Below, piece by piece: positions 18,655-26,366 of a stretch of 44,683 bases of DNA (the stretch's first letter is position 1; every line of letters starts with the position of its first letter). Below the pieces are notes generated by a model. The model worked only from the letters and a program-made list of their open reading frames with translations, did not search any database and had not been told where the DNA came from. The translations under genes and the position numbers were made by a program. This DNA is from Pelagibacterales bacterium SAG-MED49 (lineage in GTDB: Bacteria > Pseudomonadota > Alphaproteobacteria > Pelagibacterales > Pelagibacteraceae): contig JACWEQ010000011.1 in assembly GCA_014653365.1 (NCBI GenBank), forward strand, positions 1-44,683, read 5' to 3'.

Positions 18655-18905
18655 TTTAAAAACTTAACAAATTGTAAGTCGAAAATCGAATTAATTTATT
18701 ATCAAGATTTAACTATTAATTATTTTAAAAAAAACTAAATAAGGTTGAGATAAAAATTAAAATTTCTATAAATGTCCAAACACTCAGGATAATAGAAATA
18801 TTTTTACTAAATCTTTCCCAAACCTATGGAATACAAGAACAACATCATCAGAACATCGCTCTTGCTTAACCTTAATCTCTCGTGTAAAACCAACAGAATT
18901 ATTAA
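18655..18905. other. Non-coding leader between the glutaminase start and the CAU tRNA
   Basis: About 250 bp without a supportable gene. It must hold the glutaminase promoter (minus) and the tRNA promoter (plus). Apart from the weak tRNA promoter candidate at 18862-18890 I see no repeat, hairpin or conserved element in it. Confidence 0.5.
18862..18890 (+). promoter_or_regulatory. Possible promoter of the CAU tRNA
   Basis: TTGCTT (18862-18867) and TAAAAC (18885-18890) are spaced by 17 nt and lie 15 nt before the tRNA. Each box matches about four consensus positions, so this is only a candidate. Confidence 0.3.
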
Positions 18906-18982
18906 GGGCCTGTAGCTCAGTTGGTTAGAGCAGTACACTCATAATGTATTGGTCCCAGGTTCGAGTCCTGGCGGGCCCACCA
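18906..18982 (+). tRNA. tRNA with CAU anticodon, probably tRNA-Ile2
   Basis: A canonical 77-nt cloverleaf: acceptor GGGCCTG/CGGGCCC, D arm GCTC-AGTTGGTTA-GAGC, anticodon stem GTACA/TGTAT around CTCATAA (CAU), T arm CCAGG-TTCGAGT-CCTGG, encoded ACCA. CAU could be initiator Met, elongator Met or Ile2. The C4-G69 and C5-G68 pairs and the TTGGTC variable region resemble tRNA-Ile2, whose C34 is changed to lysidine by TilS. Its 3' 46 nt recur at 19999-20044, which marks this gene as an integration target. Confidence 0.9.
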
Positions 18983-18983
18983 A
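18938..18983 (+). repeat. att-like repeat, copy 1 (3' half of the tRNA)
   Basis: Runs from the anticodon loop (CTCATAATG) through the 3' CCA plus one A. It pairs with 19999-20044 as a direct repeat. Confidence 0.85.
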
Positions 18984-19044
18984 ATCCAGTAAAATCAACG
19001 TTTAGAAATTTAAGTTTCTCAAAATTAAAGCAAAAAACCTCAAA

Positions 19045-19074
19045 TTAATTTTTTAACTGAGTCCAGATTGAGTC
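19045..19074 (+). repeat. Inner flanking repeat, copy 1
   Basis: A 30-bp sequence beginning TTAATTTTTT and ending AGATTGAGTC lies 61 nt after the tRNA repeat and before the hydrolase gene. It recurs at 19906-19936 with a 1-nt insertion and three substitutions. Read on the minus strand it gives an open L-D-S-I-W-T-Q-L-K-N then stop, so it might be the tail of a lost gene. Confidence 0.6.
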
Positions 19075-19108
19075 GAGTTATTTTTAACAATATAATAGTC
19101 TGATTTAA

Positions 19109-19867
19109 ATGAATAAAATTTTAATTTGTAAACTTTTCTTTATTTCTTTTTTACTTTCTTCTAAGTCCTTTGCTTTAGAGCAATCAAAAATTGAAAATAA
19201 GAAAATTTCAGATCTTCCAGTTTTCATTACGTCTATAGAAAATTTTAACGCAAATTTAATTGGTATAATTGGTGGCAAGGGTATGAAAAACGAAACAGGA
19301 AAATCAAAAAATTTTTTAAAACGATATAAAAATAACTTTGTCGAAAAGGGTATTGCTTTTTATCTATTTCCCAATGTTAATTCTGCCACAAAAGCATCAT
19401 ATCCAAGAAGAATAAGTGAAGATAGGATAGGAAGACTTAATGAATTAGTAAAATATATAAACAGCGTAAATGATAAGCCAATATTTATAATAGGCTTTAG
19501 CAGAGGGACAGTAGATGCTGGTTTTTATGCAAAAAAATATCCAGAAAGTATTTCAGGAATAATTTTAGCATCTGGAGTATATAAAAATGACTCAAATAAA
19601 GCTAAGAATTTTTCTATGGAAAAAATTATTGGGAAGAAAATAAAAGTTGATACTTTAGTTGTTCATCATGAAAAAGATGAATGTAGTGTTACTCAATATA
19701 AATACGCTAAATCTTTTTTTAAGAAACTAAAATCTCCAAAAAAAAATCTACTTAATTATACTGGGGGTTCTGGAACAGGACGAGAATGTGGTCCTTATCA
19801 TTATCATGGTTTTGAAGGGATTGAATTAAAAGTAGCAAATGATATAGCAGAGTGGATTAAACAATGA
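19109..19867 (+). CDS. Exported alpha/beta-hydrolase-fold protein
   Basis: A 252-residue protein with a signal peptide (hydrophobic residues 4-22, likely cleavage after SFA). The nucleophile elbow is GFSRG (129-133, S131). An acid candidate is D190 in HHEKDECS, and the histidine is H231 or H233 in YHYHGF. An oxyanion-loop-like GIIGGKG precedes the core at 52-58. Two cysteines (192 and 227) could form a periplasmic disulfide. The fold and triad are well supported; the substrate is not. It is the only gene between the two tRNA-derived repeats, so it is the passenger of the insertion. No convincing ribosome binding site is visible. Confidence 0.75.
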   Translation: MNKILICKLFFISFLLSSKSFALEQSKIENKKISDLPVFITSIENFNANLIGIIGGKGMKNETGKSKNFLKRYKNNFVEKGIAFYLFPNVNSATKASYPRRISEDRIGRLNELVKYINSVNDKPIFIIGFSRGTVDAGFYAKKYPESISGIILASGVYKNDSNKAKNFSMEKIIGKKIKVDTLVVHHEKDECSVTQYKYAKSFFKKLKSPKKNLLNYTGGSGTGRECGPYHYHGFEGIELKVANDIAEWIKQ

Positions 19868-19905
19868 AAAAAATATTTTAATTTGTACACTAAAATTTTC
19901 CTGAT

Positions 19906-19936
19906 TTAATTTTTTCATTGAGTACGAGATTGAGTC
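19906..19936 (+). repeat. Inner flanking repeat, copy 2
   Basis: Second copy of the 19045-19074 sequence, here 31 bp, 38 nt after the hydrolase stop and 62 nt before the second tRNA-derived repeat. The two inner repeats therefore sit nearly symmetrically inside the outer ones, although all are direct repeats. Confidence 0.6.
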
Positions 19937-19998
19937 CAAAAAACTCAAAATTTAAATAAATGAACTAATACAACGTTGATTTAAGTTCTCTCAGAACT

Positions 19999-20044
19999 CT
20001 CATAATGTATTAGTCTCAGGTTCGAGTCCTGGCGGGCCCACCAA
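19999..20044 (+). repeat. att-like repeat, copy 2 (partial tRNA)
   Basis: Repeats the tRNA from the anticodon loop to CCA with two substitutions (in the variable region and the T stem). No acceptor 5' strand or D arm precedes it, so it cannot fold as a tRNA. It ends 7 nt before the stop of the next minus-strand gene. Confidence 0.85.
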
Positions 20045-20051
20045 TAAATTA

Positions 20052-20543
20052 TTATTTTTTAGGATCTTTTACCCCAGCTAACTTTTGAAGTAGGTATATT
20101 TCTTTTTCAGATAAGGTTTCTTTTTTATTTTTTAAATCCTCTGTAATTTTACGCTTGAGTGTTATTGAAGATAAAAAGCTAACTATTGAAGATACGATAG
20201 TGATTAAAATGAAGTAAATATATGATGGTATAAATATTATCATCGCAATAGCAATTATCGCCCAGCCTATAAATATACCTTTTTGGATTGTTCTTTGACT
20301 ATTTAGATCTTTGATTTTTGTAAACTGGAAAAATAAAAACATGGAAAGAGCCATTGCTACTGAAATTCCAAACCAAAGAGTAATTGTAATATCAGATGTA
20401 TTTCCACCAACAAAAGTATCATCCATGGCTTTTTGTACAAAATAAACCATGAATCCTTTATAAGCGAAATATAATACAAAAATTACTGACACAATTATTG
20501 AAATTATAAAAGATAGTTTTGAAGAAACATTTATTTTTTTCAT
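20052..20543 (-). CDS. Small integral membrane protein of unknown function
   Basis: I do not recognise a family for this 163-residue protein. Hydrophobic segments lie at about residues 9-34, 55-72, 89-106 and 107-128, suggesting three or four membrane spans. A charged cytoplasmic tail ends in KETLSEKEIYLLQKLAGVKD. The tail's helical EKEIYLLQKLAG might be a protein-contact motif. It is downstream of mlaA-mlaC by 32 nt on the same strand and may be co-transcribed, but nothing ties it to lipid transport. Start ATG at 20543 is the first in frame. Confidence 0.6.
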   Translation of the reverse strand: MKKINVSSKLSFIISIIVSVIFVLYFAYKGFMVYFVQKAMDDTFVGGNTSDITITLWFGISVAMALSMFLFFQFTKIKDLNSQRTIQKGIFIGWAIIAIAMIIFIPSYIYFILITIVSSIVSFLSSITLKRKITEDLKNKKETLSEKEIYLLQKLAGVKDPKK

Positions 20544-20575
20544 TAAAGATAAAAATTTACATTATTTAATGAAAA

Positions 20576-21169
20576 TTACTTAGTAGAAAAATCAGATAAA
20601 TTCTTTAGAAGAGCTTCAATTTTACCATCATTAGAATTAATTATTGATGAAAATTCTTCTTTTTGAGTTCTTGCTAAACTTAATCCTTCTATAATCAAAT
20701 CTCTAATTAATAAGTTGTCAGGATCTTTTGTATATACTCTCCATTCAATTTTTACCTCAGGTCTTGTATCAGTTGCAACAAGTGTACTTGATACAATCGT
20801 GTAATTAGCATTGATTATATTTTTTGAATTCACTTCTATCTCAGGATTTGAGTATTCAGCAAGTCTACTAGAAAAGCTTTTTAAAAAATAAGCTTCAAAA
20901 ACAATTTTATAATTTTCTAATTGTTCTTTGCTTATGTTTTTTCTATGTTTGCCTAATGAGTAAAATCCAATACCAGTAATATCAACAGTATCTTTTGCTA
21001 TTTCTTTTAACTTCTCAACCCTTTCTTCTTTCGTTAGACTTCCACCAAGAGTTTTGGCTGCTCTATTAACTGTCGATTGAACAAACACATCTGCTTCAAT
21101 TGAGAAGGATTTGTTGTTAAAGTTTAAAAAAACTAATAGAAAAGTAACAAAGGTAAAAATTCTTTTCAT
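20576..21169 (-). CDS. mlaC: Phospholipid-transport periplasmic protein MlaC (Ttg2D family)
   Basis: MlaC ferries phospholipid between the outer-membrane MlaA complex and the inner-membrane MlaFEDB transporter. The 197 residues have a cleavable signal peptide (about 1-24). The family pattern follows: LTKEERVEKLKEIAKDTVDITGIGFYSLGKH, then QLENYKIVFEAYFLKSFSSRL, then a beta-rich half (VKIEWRVYTKD...LLIRDLIIEGLSLARTQKEEFSSII). It is 13 nt downstream of mlaA, so they form one operon. The inner-membrane mlaFEDB genes are not in this window. Confidence 0.9.
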   Translation of the reverse strand: MKRIFTFVTFLLVFLNFNNKSFSIEADVFVQSTVNRAAKTLGGSLTKEERVEKLKEIAKDTVDITGIGFYSLGKHRKNISKEQLENYKIVFEAYFLKSFSSRLAEYSNPEIEVNSKNIINANYTIVSSTLVATDTRPEVKIEWRVYTKDPDNLLIRDLIIEGLSLARTQKEEFSSIINSNDGKIEALLKNLSDFSTK

Positions 21170-21182
21170 ATTTTTAATTTAT

Positions 21183-21965
21183 TTATTGAGTGTCTATTTC
21201 TTCCCAATCACCATCATCCATCGTTTCAGTGGTCGCTTTTGAATTCAAGATCTTTTGTTGTCTGTCTTGTAAATATAAACTTCTAAATGAAGCATAAAGA
21301 TCCATGGAATTTTTTTCTAAGTTTTCTAAAGAATCAATATTCTTTGCTCTAAAATCTATTCCACCTAAAACTCTTGATACAAAATAAGTTGAGTCACTTA
21401 AGTATTCATTATTACCGCTCATAGATGCATTGTACCAAGGATCGCCTCCCATTATATTTATAAATGAACCTGCGGTATCTCTAACAGTTGAGGGTCCAAT
21501 AACAGGTAATACCAAATAGCAACCAGGACCTATTCCAAAAGTACCAAGTGTTTGACCATAGTCTTCTTTTTCATATTCTGGAAAACCCATCTTTTCTGCT
21601 ACATCAAATATTCCTAGAACACCAATTGTTGTATTGACCGCAAACCTTCCAGTATTTATTCCTGCTTTTTTTATTTCGCCTTGTAAAATATTGTTTGGAA
21701 TAGTGACTAGGCTTGATAGGTTTTCTAGTGCGTTACTAACACCAGTTCTAACTGGTGATGGTAAAACCCTATAACCCTTTGCAACTGGTTTAAAAATAAC
21801 TTTGTCTAAACCCATATTTACTGCAAAAGTAATTCTATTAATTGGTTCAAAACAATCTTTAACTGGTTTAGATTTTTTAGAGAGATTTAATTCTCCATCA
21901 CTTCCAGCAAATGAATTAGCAAAAATAAAGAGAGACAGGACTGAAATTGTAAAGATTTTTTTCAT
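21183..21965 (-). CDS. mlaA: Outer-membrane phospholipid-removal protein MlaA (VacJ)
   Basis: MlaA removes phospholipids from the outer leaflet. The family blocks are clear: CFEPINRITFAVNMGLDKVI, PSPVRTGVSNALENLSSLVTIPNNILQG, GRFAVNTTIGVLGIFDVAEKMG, EDYGQTLGTFGIGPGCYLVLPVIGPSTVRD. E. coli MlaA is a lipoprotein, but here the signal peptide (residues 1-20, ending NSFAG) has no lipobox cysteine. The protein would be cleaved by signal peptidase I and held in the membrane only by its own helices. The C-terminus is acidic (DDGDWEEID). Divergent from ampD across 70 bp. Confidence 0.92.
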   Translation of the reverse strand: MKKIFTISVLSLFIFANSFAGSDGELNLSKKSKPVKDCFEPINRITFAVNMGLDKVIFKPVAKGYRVLPSPVRTGVSNALENLSSLVTIPNNILQGEIKKAGINTGRFAVNTTIGVLGIFDVAEKMGFPEYEKEDYGQTLGTFGIGPGCYLVLPVIGPSTVRDTAGSFINIMGGDPWYNASMSGNNEYLSDSTYFVSRVLGGIDFRAKNIDSLENLEKNSMDLYASFRSLYLQDRQQKILNSKATTETMDDGDWEEIDTQ

Positions 21966-22035
21966 TTTCGAATATATTATATAGTAGATAATATAATAAT
22001 GTAAATCTAGATTAAGTGCTAAATATGACCCAAAA

Positions 22036-22779
22036 ATGGCTATAAAAACTTTATTAAATTACTCTCCAAACTTTAATCCAAAAAAAAGAAAAACTAATCA
22101 GATAAAGTTTTTGATTTTTCATTACACTGGAATGAGGACAGAAAAAGCCGCCATAGAAAGACTTACAGATATTAAATCTAGAGTAAGCGCTCATTATTTA
22201 ATCAAACAAAATGGAGAAATAATAACTTTAGTTCCAGATCTATATACTGCATGGCATGCAGGAAAGTCTGTTTGGAAAAATTATAGCTCTTTAAACAAAG
22301 ACTCTATTGGTATTGAAATTGTCAATCCAGGTCACGACATTAATTATAAAAAATTTTCTATAATTCAGCTAGCAGCATTAGTTAAATTAAGTAAATTTTT
22401 GATTAAAAAATATAGGATTAATTCAAAAAATATTTTAGGACATTCGGATATTGCTCCGGAAAGAAAAAAAGACCCTGGTGAAAAATTTCCTTGGAAACTA
22501 TTATCAAAAGAAAAAATTGGGTATTGGCATAATTTAAACCAAAATGAATTAATAAAAAATAGAAATTTAAAAACTAGCAGTAAAGAAAAAAATTTATTTC
22601 TTACTAATTTATTTAAAATTGGATATCAAAAAAAATTTTTATACAATTCAAATTTTAATCGCATACACTTTGATCAAATCATTTCAAAAGCTTTTCAACG
22701 AAGATTTAGACCAGAGATCATAAATGGTAAGATTGATCAAGAATGTTTACTTATAAGCCAAAATTTAGTTAAAAAATAA
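22036..22779 (+). CDS. ampD: N-acetylmuramoyl-L-alanine amidase, AmpD type
   Basis: An Amidase_2 zinc hydrolase that cleaves the MurNAc-L-Ala bond in peptidoglycan recycling or turnover. Zinc ligands are H29 (LIFHYTG), H136 (LGHSDIAP) and D146 (KKDPG); catalytic E95 lies in GIEIVNPGH. After the roughly 155-residue catalytic domain comes a C-terminal peptidoglycan-binding-like segment (FQRRFRPEIINGKID). There is no signal peptide, which fits a cytoplasmic recycling enzyme. An ATG at 22025 runs into a stop after six codons, so 22036 is the start. Confidence 0.93.
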   Translation: MAIKTLLNYSPNFNPKKRKTNQIKFLIFHYTGMRTEKAAIERLTDIKSRVSAHYLIKQNGEIITLVPDLYTAWHAGKSVWKNYSSLNKDSIGIEIVNPGHDINYKKFSIIQLAALVKLSKFLIKKYRINSKNILGHSDIAPERKKDPGEKFPWKLLSKEKIGYWHNLNQNELIKNRNLKTSSKEKNLFLTNLFKIGYQKKFLYNSNFNRIHFDQIISKAFQRRFRPEIINGKIDQECLLISQNLVKK

Positions 22780-22822
22780 ATTATTTTTTCTTGCAGTTTT
22801 ATATTTTGATAATAAATTGAAC

Positions 22823-23180
22823 ATGCCAGATAAATAATTTATCGCTTTAATTTATTAAAGAGGAAAGTCCGGGCTCCGCAAGGATACAGTGCCAGATAAT
22901 ACCTGGCGGGGGTAACCCTAGGGATAGTGCCACAGAAAATAAACCGCCATAACATGGCAAGGGTGAAAAGGTGTGGTAAGAGCACACCGGTTCTATTGGT
23001 AACAATGAACGCTGGAAAACCCCACTGGGAGCAAGACTAAGTAGAGATGACATTGTTGAAAAACTAAAAGCCATCCTTGGCTCGTCATCAGGGTTAGTTG
23101 CTTGAGCTTAAGAGTGATCTTAAGCCTAGACAAATGATAGGTTTAAATGACAGAACCCGGCTTATATTTTATCTGGCACT
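22823..23180 (+). ncRNA. rnpB: RNase P RNA
   Basis: Recognised by the bacterial type A conserved core: GAGGAAAGTCCGGGCTCC at 22860 (5' CR-I), GGGTAACCCTAGGGA, GGTAAGAGCACACCGG, and the 3' partner GACAGAACCCGGCTTA near 23150. The terminal P1 helix is GCCAGATAAA (22825-22834) pairing with TTTATCTGGC (23168-23177), which sets the ends to within a few bases. It processes tRNA 5' ends with RnpA. A 75-codon antisense open frame inside it is a shadow. It lies between ampD and mraZ. Confidence 0.95.
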
Positions 23181-23313
23181 TTATATTAAATAAAAAATAT
23201 AGCTGCGATCCAAATCTATGTTACTCAAAGCATAATTTAAAATTGAGTGAATTAGCATCTTCATTACTTTAGAAACTTTATAAAGAGCCTTAAATTTAGC
23301 TCTGAATCAATAT

Positions 23314-23342
23314 TTGACTATTATTTTAAATACCCATATATT
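23314..23342 (+). promoter_or_regulatory. Strong sigma70-type promoter of the mraZ/dcw cluster
   Basis: TTGACT (23314-23319), 17-nt spacer, TATATT (23337-23342): five of six consensus bases in each box with optimal spacing, the best promoter in the window. The -10 box lies between the first and second MraZ boxes, so MraZ binding would block RNA polymerase. Confidence 0.75.
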
Positions 23343-23356
23343 CCCATATATTCCCA
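23333..23356 (+). promoter_or_regulatory. MraZ operator: three direct repeats at 10-bp spacing
   Basis: CCCA occurs at 23333, 23343 and 23353, each separated by TATATT. On the other strand this is TGGG-N6 repeated, the arrangement bound by MraZ in other bacteria. It overlaps the promoter and lies 29 nt before the mraZ start, indicating autorepression. Confidence 0.8.
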
Positions 23357-23384
23357 ATTATGGAATTTATGAATTTAAAAATAT

Positions 23385-23852
23385 ATGTTTTTATCTACTT
23401 ACGAGAACAAATTGGACAAAAAAGGGAGGGTTTCTGTGCCTGCTAGTTTCAGATCTTATTTATCAAATTTAGGTTACAATGGTGTTATATGCTATCCTTC
23501 ATTTAATAATGCTTCAATTGAAGCATGTTCTCAAGATAGAATTGAAAAAATTTCATCAGCAATAGATTCGCTAAACCCTTTCGAAGAAAAAAGAGATTTT
23601 TTTGCTACATCAATTTTATCTGAAAGTACAAATTTACAATTTGATAGCGAAGGAAGAATATCTCTCTCAACAAAATTATTAAAACATGCAAAGATTAAAA
23701 ACAGTATGTTGTTCGTTGGTCAAGGTCAAACTTTTCAAATTTGGGAACCAGCGGCTTTTGAAAAATTTAAGGTAACAGCTAGAAAAAAAGCAAATCTAAA
23801 TCGAGCAAATCTTAAATGGGAAAAACATTTTAATAAAAACGAGGGGAAATAA
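23385..23852 (+). CDS. mraZ: Transcriptional regulator MraZ
   Basis: MraZ is the AbrB-fold DNA-binding regulator that heads dcw clusters. The 155 residues contain two SpoVT/AbrB-like halves: an N-terminal block YENKLDKKGRVSVPASFRSYL and a second LQFDSEGRISLSTKLLKHAKI followed by FVGQGQTFQIWEPAAFEKF. Length is normal. The start ATG at 23385 directly precedes the canonical FLSTYENKLD. Its operator is visible just upstream. ftsZ, not rsmH, follows 3 nt after its stop. Confidence 0.95.
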   Translation: MFLSTYENKLDKKGRVSVPASFRSYLSNLGYNGVICYPSFNNASIEACSQDRIEKISSAIDSLNPFEEKRDFFATSILSESTNLQFDSEGRISLSTKLLKHAKIKNSMLFVGQGQTFQIWEPAAFEKFKVTARKKANLNRANLKWEKHFNKNEGK

Positions 23853-23855
23853 AAG

Positions 23856-25337
23856 ATGACAATTAATTTTAAAGCACCAGAAATAAAAGAGTTACAACCA
23901 CGATTACTAGTTATGGGAGTAGGTGGAGCAGGCGGAAATGCTGTTAATGAAATGATAGAAAATAATCTACAAGGAGTAGAATTTATTGCAGTCAATACAG
24001 ATGCGCAAGATTTAAAGTTAAGTAAATGTAAAACAAGAATTCAAATTGGTTTAAACTTAACCAAAGGTTTAGGTGCAGGTGCAAAACTTGATATTGGTCA
24101 AGCTGCAGCAGATGAGTCTTTAAATGAAATTATAAATACTTTGCAAGGTGCAAACATGGTTTTTATTGCAGCTGGTATGGGTGGTGGAACGGGTACTGGT
24201 GCTGCTCATGTCATTGCTAGAGCTGCAAAAGAATTAAATATTTTAACTGTAGGAGTTGTGACTCTTCCGTTCTTATATGAAGGTCCCTCAAGAATGCGAA
24301 GAGCACAACAAGGTTTGGAAGAATTAAGAAAGCATGTTGATACAATTATAGTTATTCCAAATCAAAATTTGTTTAAAATTGCAAACGAGCAAACAACATT
24401 TGAAGACTCATTTAATCTTTCAAATAATGTTTTAATGCATGGTGTTCAAAGCATCACTGATTTGATGGTAAGGCCAGGTTTAATTAATCTTGATTTTGCT
24501 GACGTTGAAACTGTTATGGCGTCTATGGGTAAAGCGATGATGGGAACTGGAGAAGCCGAAGGAGAAGGTAGAGCTCTAAAAGCAGCTGAGATGGCTGTTA
24601 GCAATCCATTAATTGATGATTATACTTTAAAAGGTGCAAAAGGATTGTTGGTAAATATTACTGGCGGTAAGGACCTTAAACTTTTTGAGGTTGATGAAGC
24701 CGTTAACAAAGTGAGAGCCGAAGTAGATCCAGAAGCCGAATTGATTATTGGTGCAATCACAGATTCAGAGCTTGATGGTAAAATGAGAGTTTCAATAGTT
24801 GCAACATCTCTAGATGGACAACAACCAGAGACAAAATCTGTAATTAATATGGTTCATCGTATCCAAAATAGAAACCCAGGATATTCAGATTTTTCACATT
24901 TAGGATCATCTGCATCGTTTAATTTTTCTAATACTGTTTCTAGTCCAATTTCACATGGTGCAAACGCATTAAAGCTTGAAAATGAAATTGTGAACGAACA
25001 AGCTAATGAAAGCTCTCACTCAACTGCTGTTAATGAGGAGGCTATAAATAGCTCAAATATTGAGACAGAAAGCGTTGCTGAAGATAGATCTATTAATGAA
25101 ATGGAAAAATCCTTTACCCAAGAGGCTATGGAGACATCTCAAGAAAATATTGAAACAGAAAGCATTGAAGAAGATATATCAAATGATCTAAAAGAATTTG
25201 GTGTAGATTCAGATGCTCCTGACTTGTTTAGTTCAGAAATCGAAGATTCAACAGCTGAAGATTTATTATCTTCTAATACAGAAGATGAAGAAGATGATCT
25301 TGAAATACCAGCATTCCTTAGAAGACAAAAGAATTAA
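23856..25337 (+). CDS. ftsZ: Cell division protein FtsZ
   Basis: FtsZ is the tubulin-like GTPase that builds the division ring. The 493 residues show [13 protein letters not shown] (near 22-34), the tubulin signature GGGTGTGAA near 108, the T7 synergy loop [11 protein letters not shown], a long acidic Ser/Glu-rich linker from about 330 to 480, and the C-terminal FtsA/ZipA-binding peptide [10 protein letters not shown] strong GAGGGG precedes the ATG. In most bacteria ftsZ follows ftsQ-ftsA; here it is second in the cluster, immediately after mraZ and close to the main promoter. Confidence 0.98.
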   Translation: MTINFKAPEIKELQPRLLVMGVGGAGGNAVNEMIENNLQGVEFIAVNTDAQDLKLSKCKTRIQIGLNLTKGLGAGAKLDIGQAAADESLNEIINTLQGANMVFIAAGMGGGTGTGAAHVIARAAKELNILTVGVVTLPFLYEGPSRMRRAQQGLEELRKHVDTIIVIPNQNLFKIANEQTTFEDSFNLSNNVLMHGVQSITDLMVRPGLINLDFADVETVMASMGKAMMGTGEAEGEGRALKAAEMAVSNPLIDDYTLKGAKGLLVNITGGKDLKLFEVDEAVNKVRAEVDPEAELIIGAITDSELDGKMRVSIVATSLDGQQPETKSVINMVHRIQNRNPGYSDFSHLGSSASFNFSNTVSSPISHGANALKLENEIVNEQANESSHSTAVNEEAINSSNIETESVAEDRSINEMEKSFTQEAMETSQENIETESIEEDISNDLKEFGVDSDAPDLFSSEIEDSTAEDLLSSNTEDEEDDLEIPAFLRRQKN

Positions 25338-25355
25338 TGGTCTTCAAAGAAATAA

Positions 25356-26366
25356 ATGGACGCCACCATAGTATCGGAAGTGCCAGAGCATTATCCGGTA
25401 ATGCTAAAAGAAATTATTAGCATTATTTCCCCTCAATATGGTGGCACATTTATTGATTGTACTTTTGGACAAGGGGGGTATTCAAAAAAAATTTTAGAAT
25501 TTAAAAATACCAAAGTAATAGCTTTAGACAGAGACAAAGATAGTGAAGAAAAAGCTAATCAAATAAAATTAAACTTTGAAGACAGATTTATATTTAAAAA
25601 TATAAAATTTAGTCAGCTTAATAATTTAAAACTTAAGAATGAAGATATAAGAGGAGTCATTTTTGATCTTGGATATTCATATACGCAAATAAAAGATCCT
25701 AAAAAAGGACTATCATTTCAGTCTAAAGGAAACCTGAATATGCAAATGGGTTTAAATAGTTATTCAGCTGAAGATGCAATTAATCAGCTAGATGAAAAAG
25801 AGTTAGATAAAATATTTAAGTTTTTTGGAGATGAAAAAGAAAGCAAATTTATATCTAGAAATATTGTTAAAGAAAGATTTAAGAAAAAAATAGATACCCA
25901 AACACTTGTTGAGATTATAGATAAAACAAAAAGAAAAAAAAACTTTAAAGTTCATAGTGCTACCAAAGTTTTTCAAGCTTTAAGAATTTTAGTTAATAAG
26001 GAAATAAGTGAATTAATTTTTGGACTTATCAATGCAGCAAAAGTTTTAAAGAAAGATGGGGTATTAGCAGTTGTAACATTTCATTCTATTGAAGATAAAA
26101 TAGTTAAATATTTTTTAAAAAGTCTTTCTGAAAATAAAAGTATCTCAAGATATGTTCCTATTACACAGCAGGCTGAAACTTTGTTTATATTAGATCAAAA
26201 GAAAGCAATAGTGCCAACAGACATGGAAGTGAATGAAAATTTACCCTCAAGATCTGCAAAATTAAGATACGGAATAAAGAAGAGTAATTTTTATGATTTT
26301 GAAACAGACATACTTAATCAATTTAAAAATTTAATAGAAATAGAAAATTTTGGAGATAAGTTATGA
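25356..26366 (+). CDS. rsmH: 16S rRNA (cytosine1402-N4)-methyltransferase RsmH (MraW)
   Basis: RsmH methylates C1402 of 16S rRNA in the ribosomal P site. In 336 residues one sees [10 protein letters not shown], the SAM-binding motif [16 protein letters not shown], a second block [12 protein letters not shown], the family signature [13 protein letters not shown], and the catalytic-region [14 protein letters not shown]. The usual dcw position directly behind mraZ is interrupted by ftsZ. It overlaps ftsL by 4 nt (ATGA), so translation is coupled to the division genes. Confidence 0.97.
   Translation: MDATIVSEVPEHYPVMLKEIISIISPQYGGTFIDCTFGQGGYSKKILEFKNTKVIALDRDKDSEEKANQIKLNFEDRFIFKNIKFSQLNNLKLKNEDIRGVIFDLGYSYTQIKDPKKGLSFQSKGNLNMQMGLNSYSAEDAINQLDEKELDKIFKFFGDEKESKFISRNIVKERFKKKIDTQTLVEIIDKTKRKKNFKVHSATKVFQALRILVNKEISELIFGLINAAKVLKKDGVLAVVTFHSIEDKIVKYFLKSLSENKSISRYVPITQQAETLFILDQKKAIVPTDMEVNENLPSRSAKLRYGIKKSNFYDFETDILNQFKNLIEIENFGDKL

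Larger units (their letters stand above)
18938..20044 (+). mobile_element. Small tRNA-bracketed insertion (remnant or mini integrative element)
   Basis: The tRNA 3' half (18938-18983) is repeated at 19999-20044 with 44 of 46 bases identical. The second copy lacks the rest of a tRNA. This is the footprint left when an element integrates at a tRNA 3' end and restores it. The enclosed segment of about 1 kb holds one exported hydrolase gene and an internal 30-bp repeat near each end, but no integrase. It is either a decayed island or a minimal passenger mobilised in trans. Mechanism is inferred from structure only. Confidence 0.65.

Noticed and set aside
19999..20044. Second tRNA gene
   Set aside because: Only the 3' part from the anticodon loop onward is present; there is no D arm or 5' acceptor strand, so it is a repeat, not a gene.
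22847..23074. 75-codon minus-strand open frame
   Set aside because: It lies entirely within the RNase P RNA, whose conserved core and terminal helix explain the sequence.
23333..23356. Start of a CRISPR-like or other tandem array
   Set aside because: Only three short units with 10-bp period; position and motif fit the MraZ operator. No CRISPR array is visible anywhere in the window.
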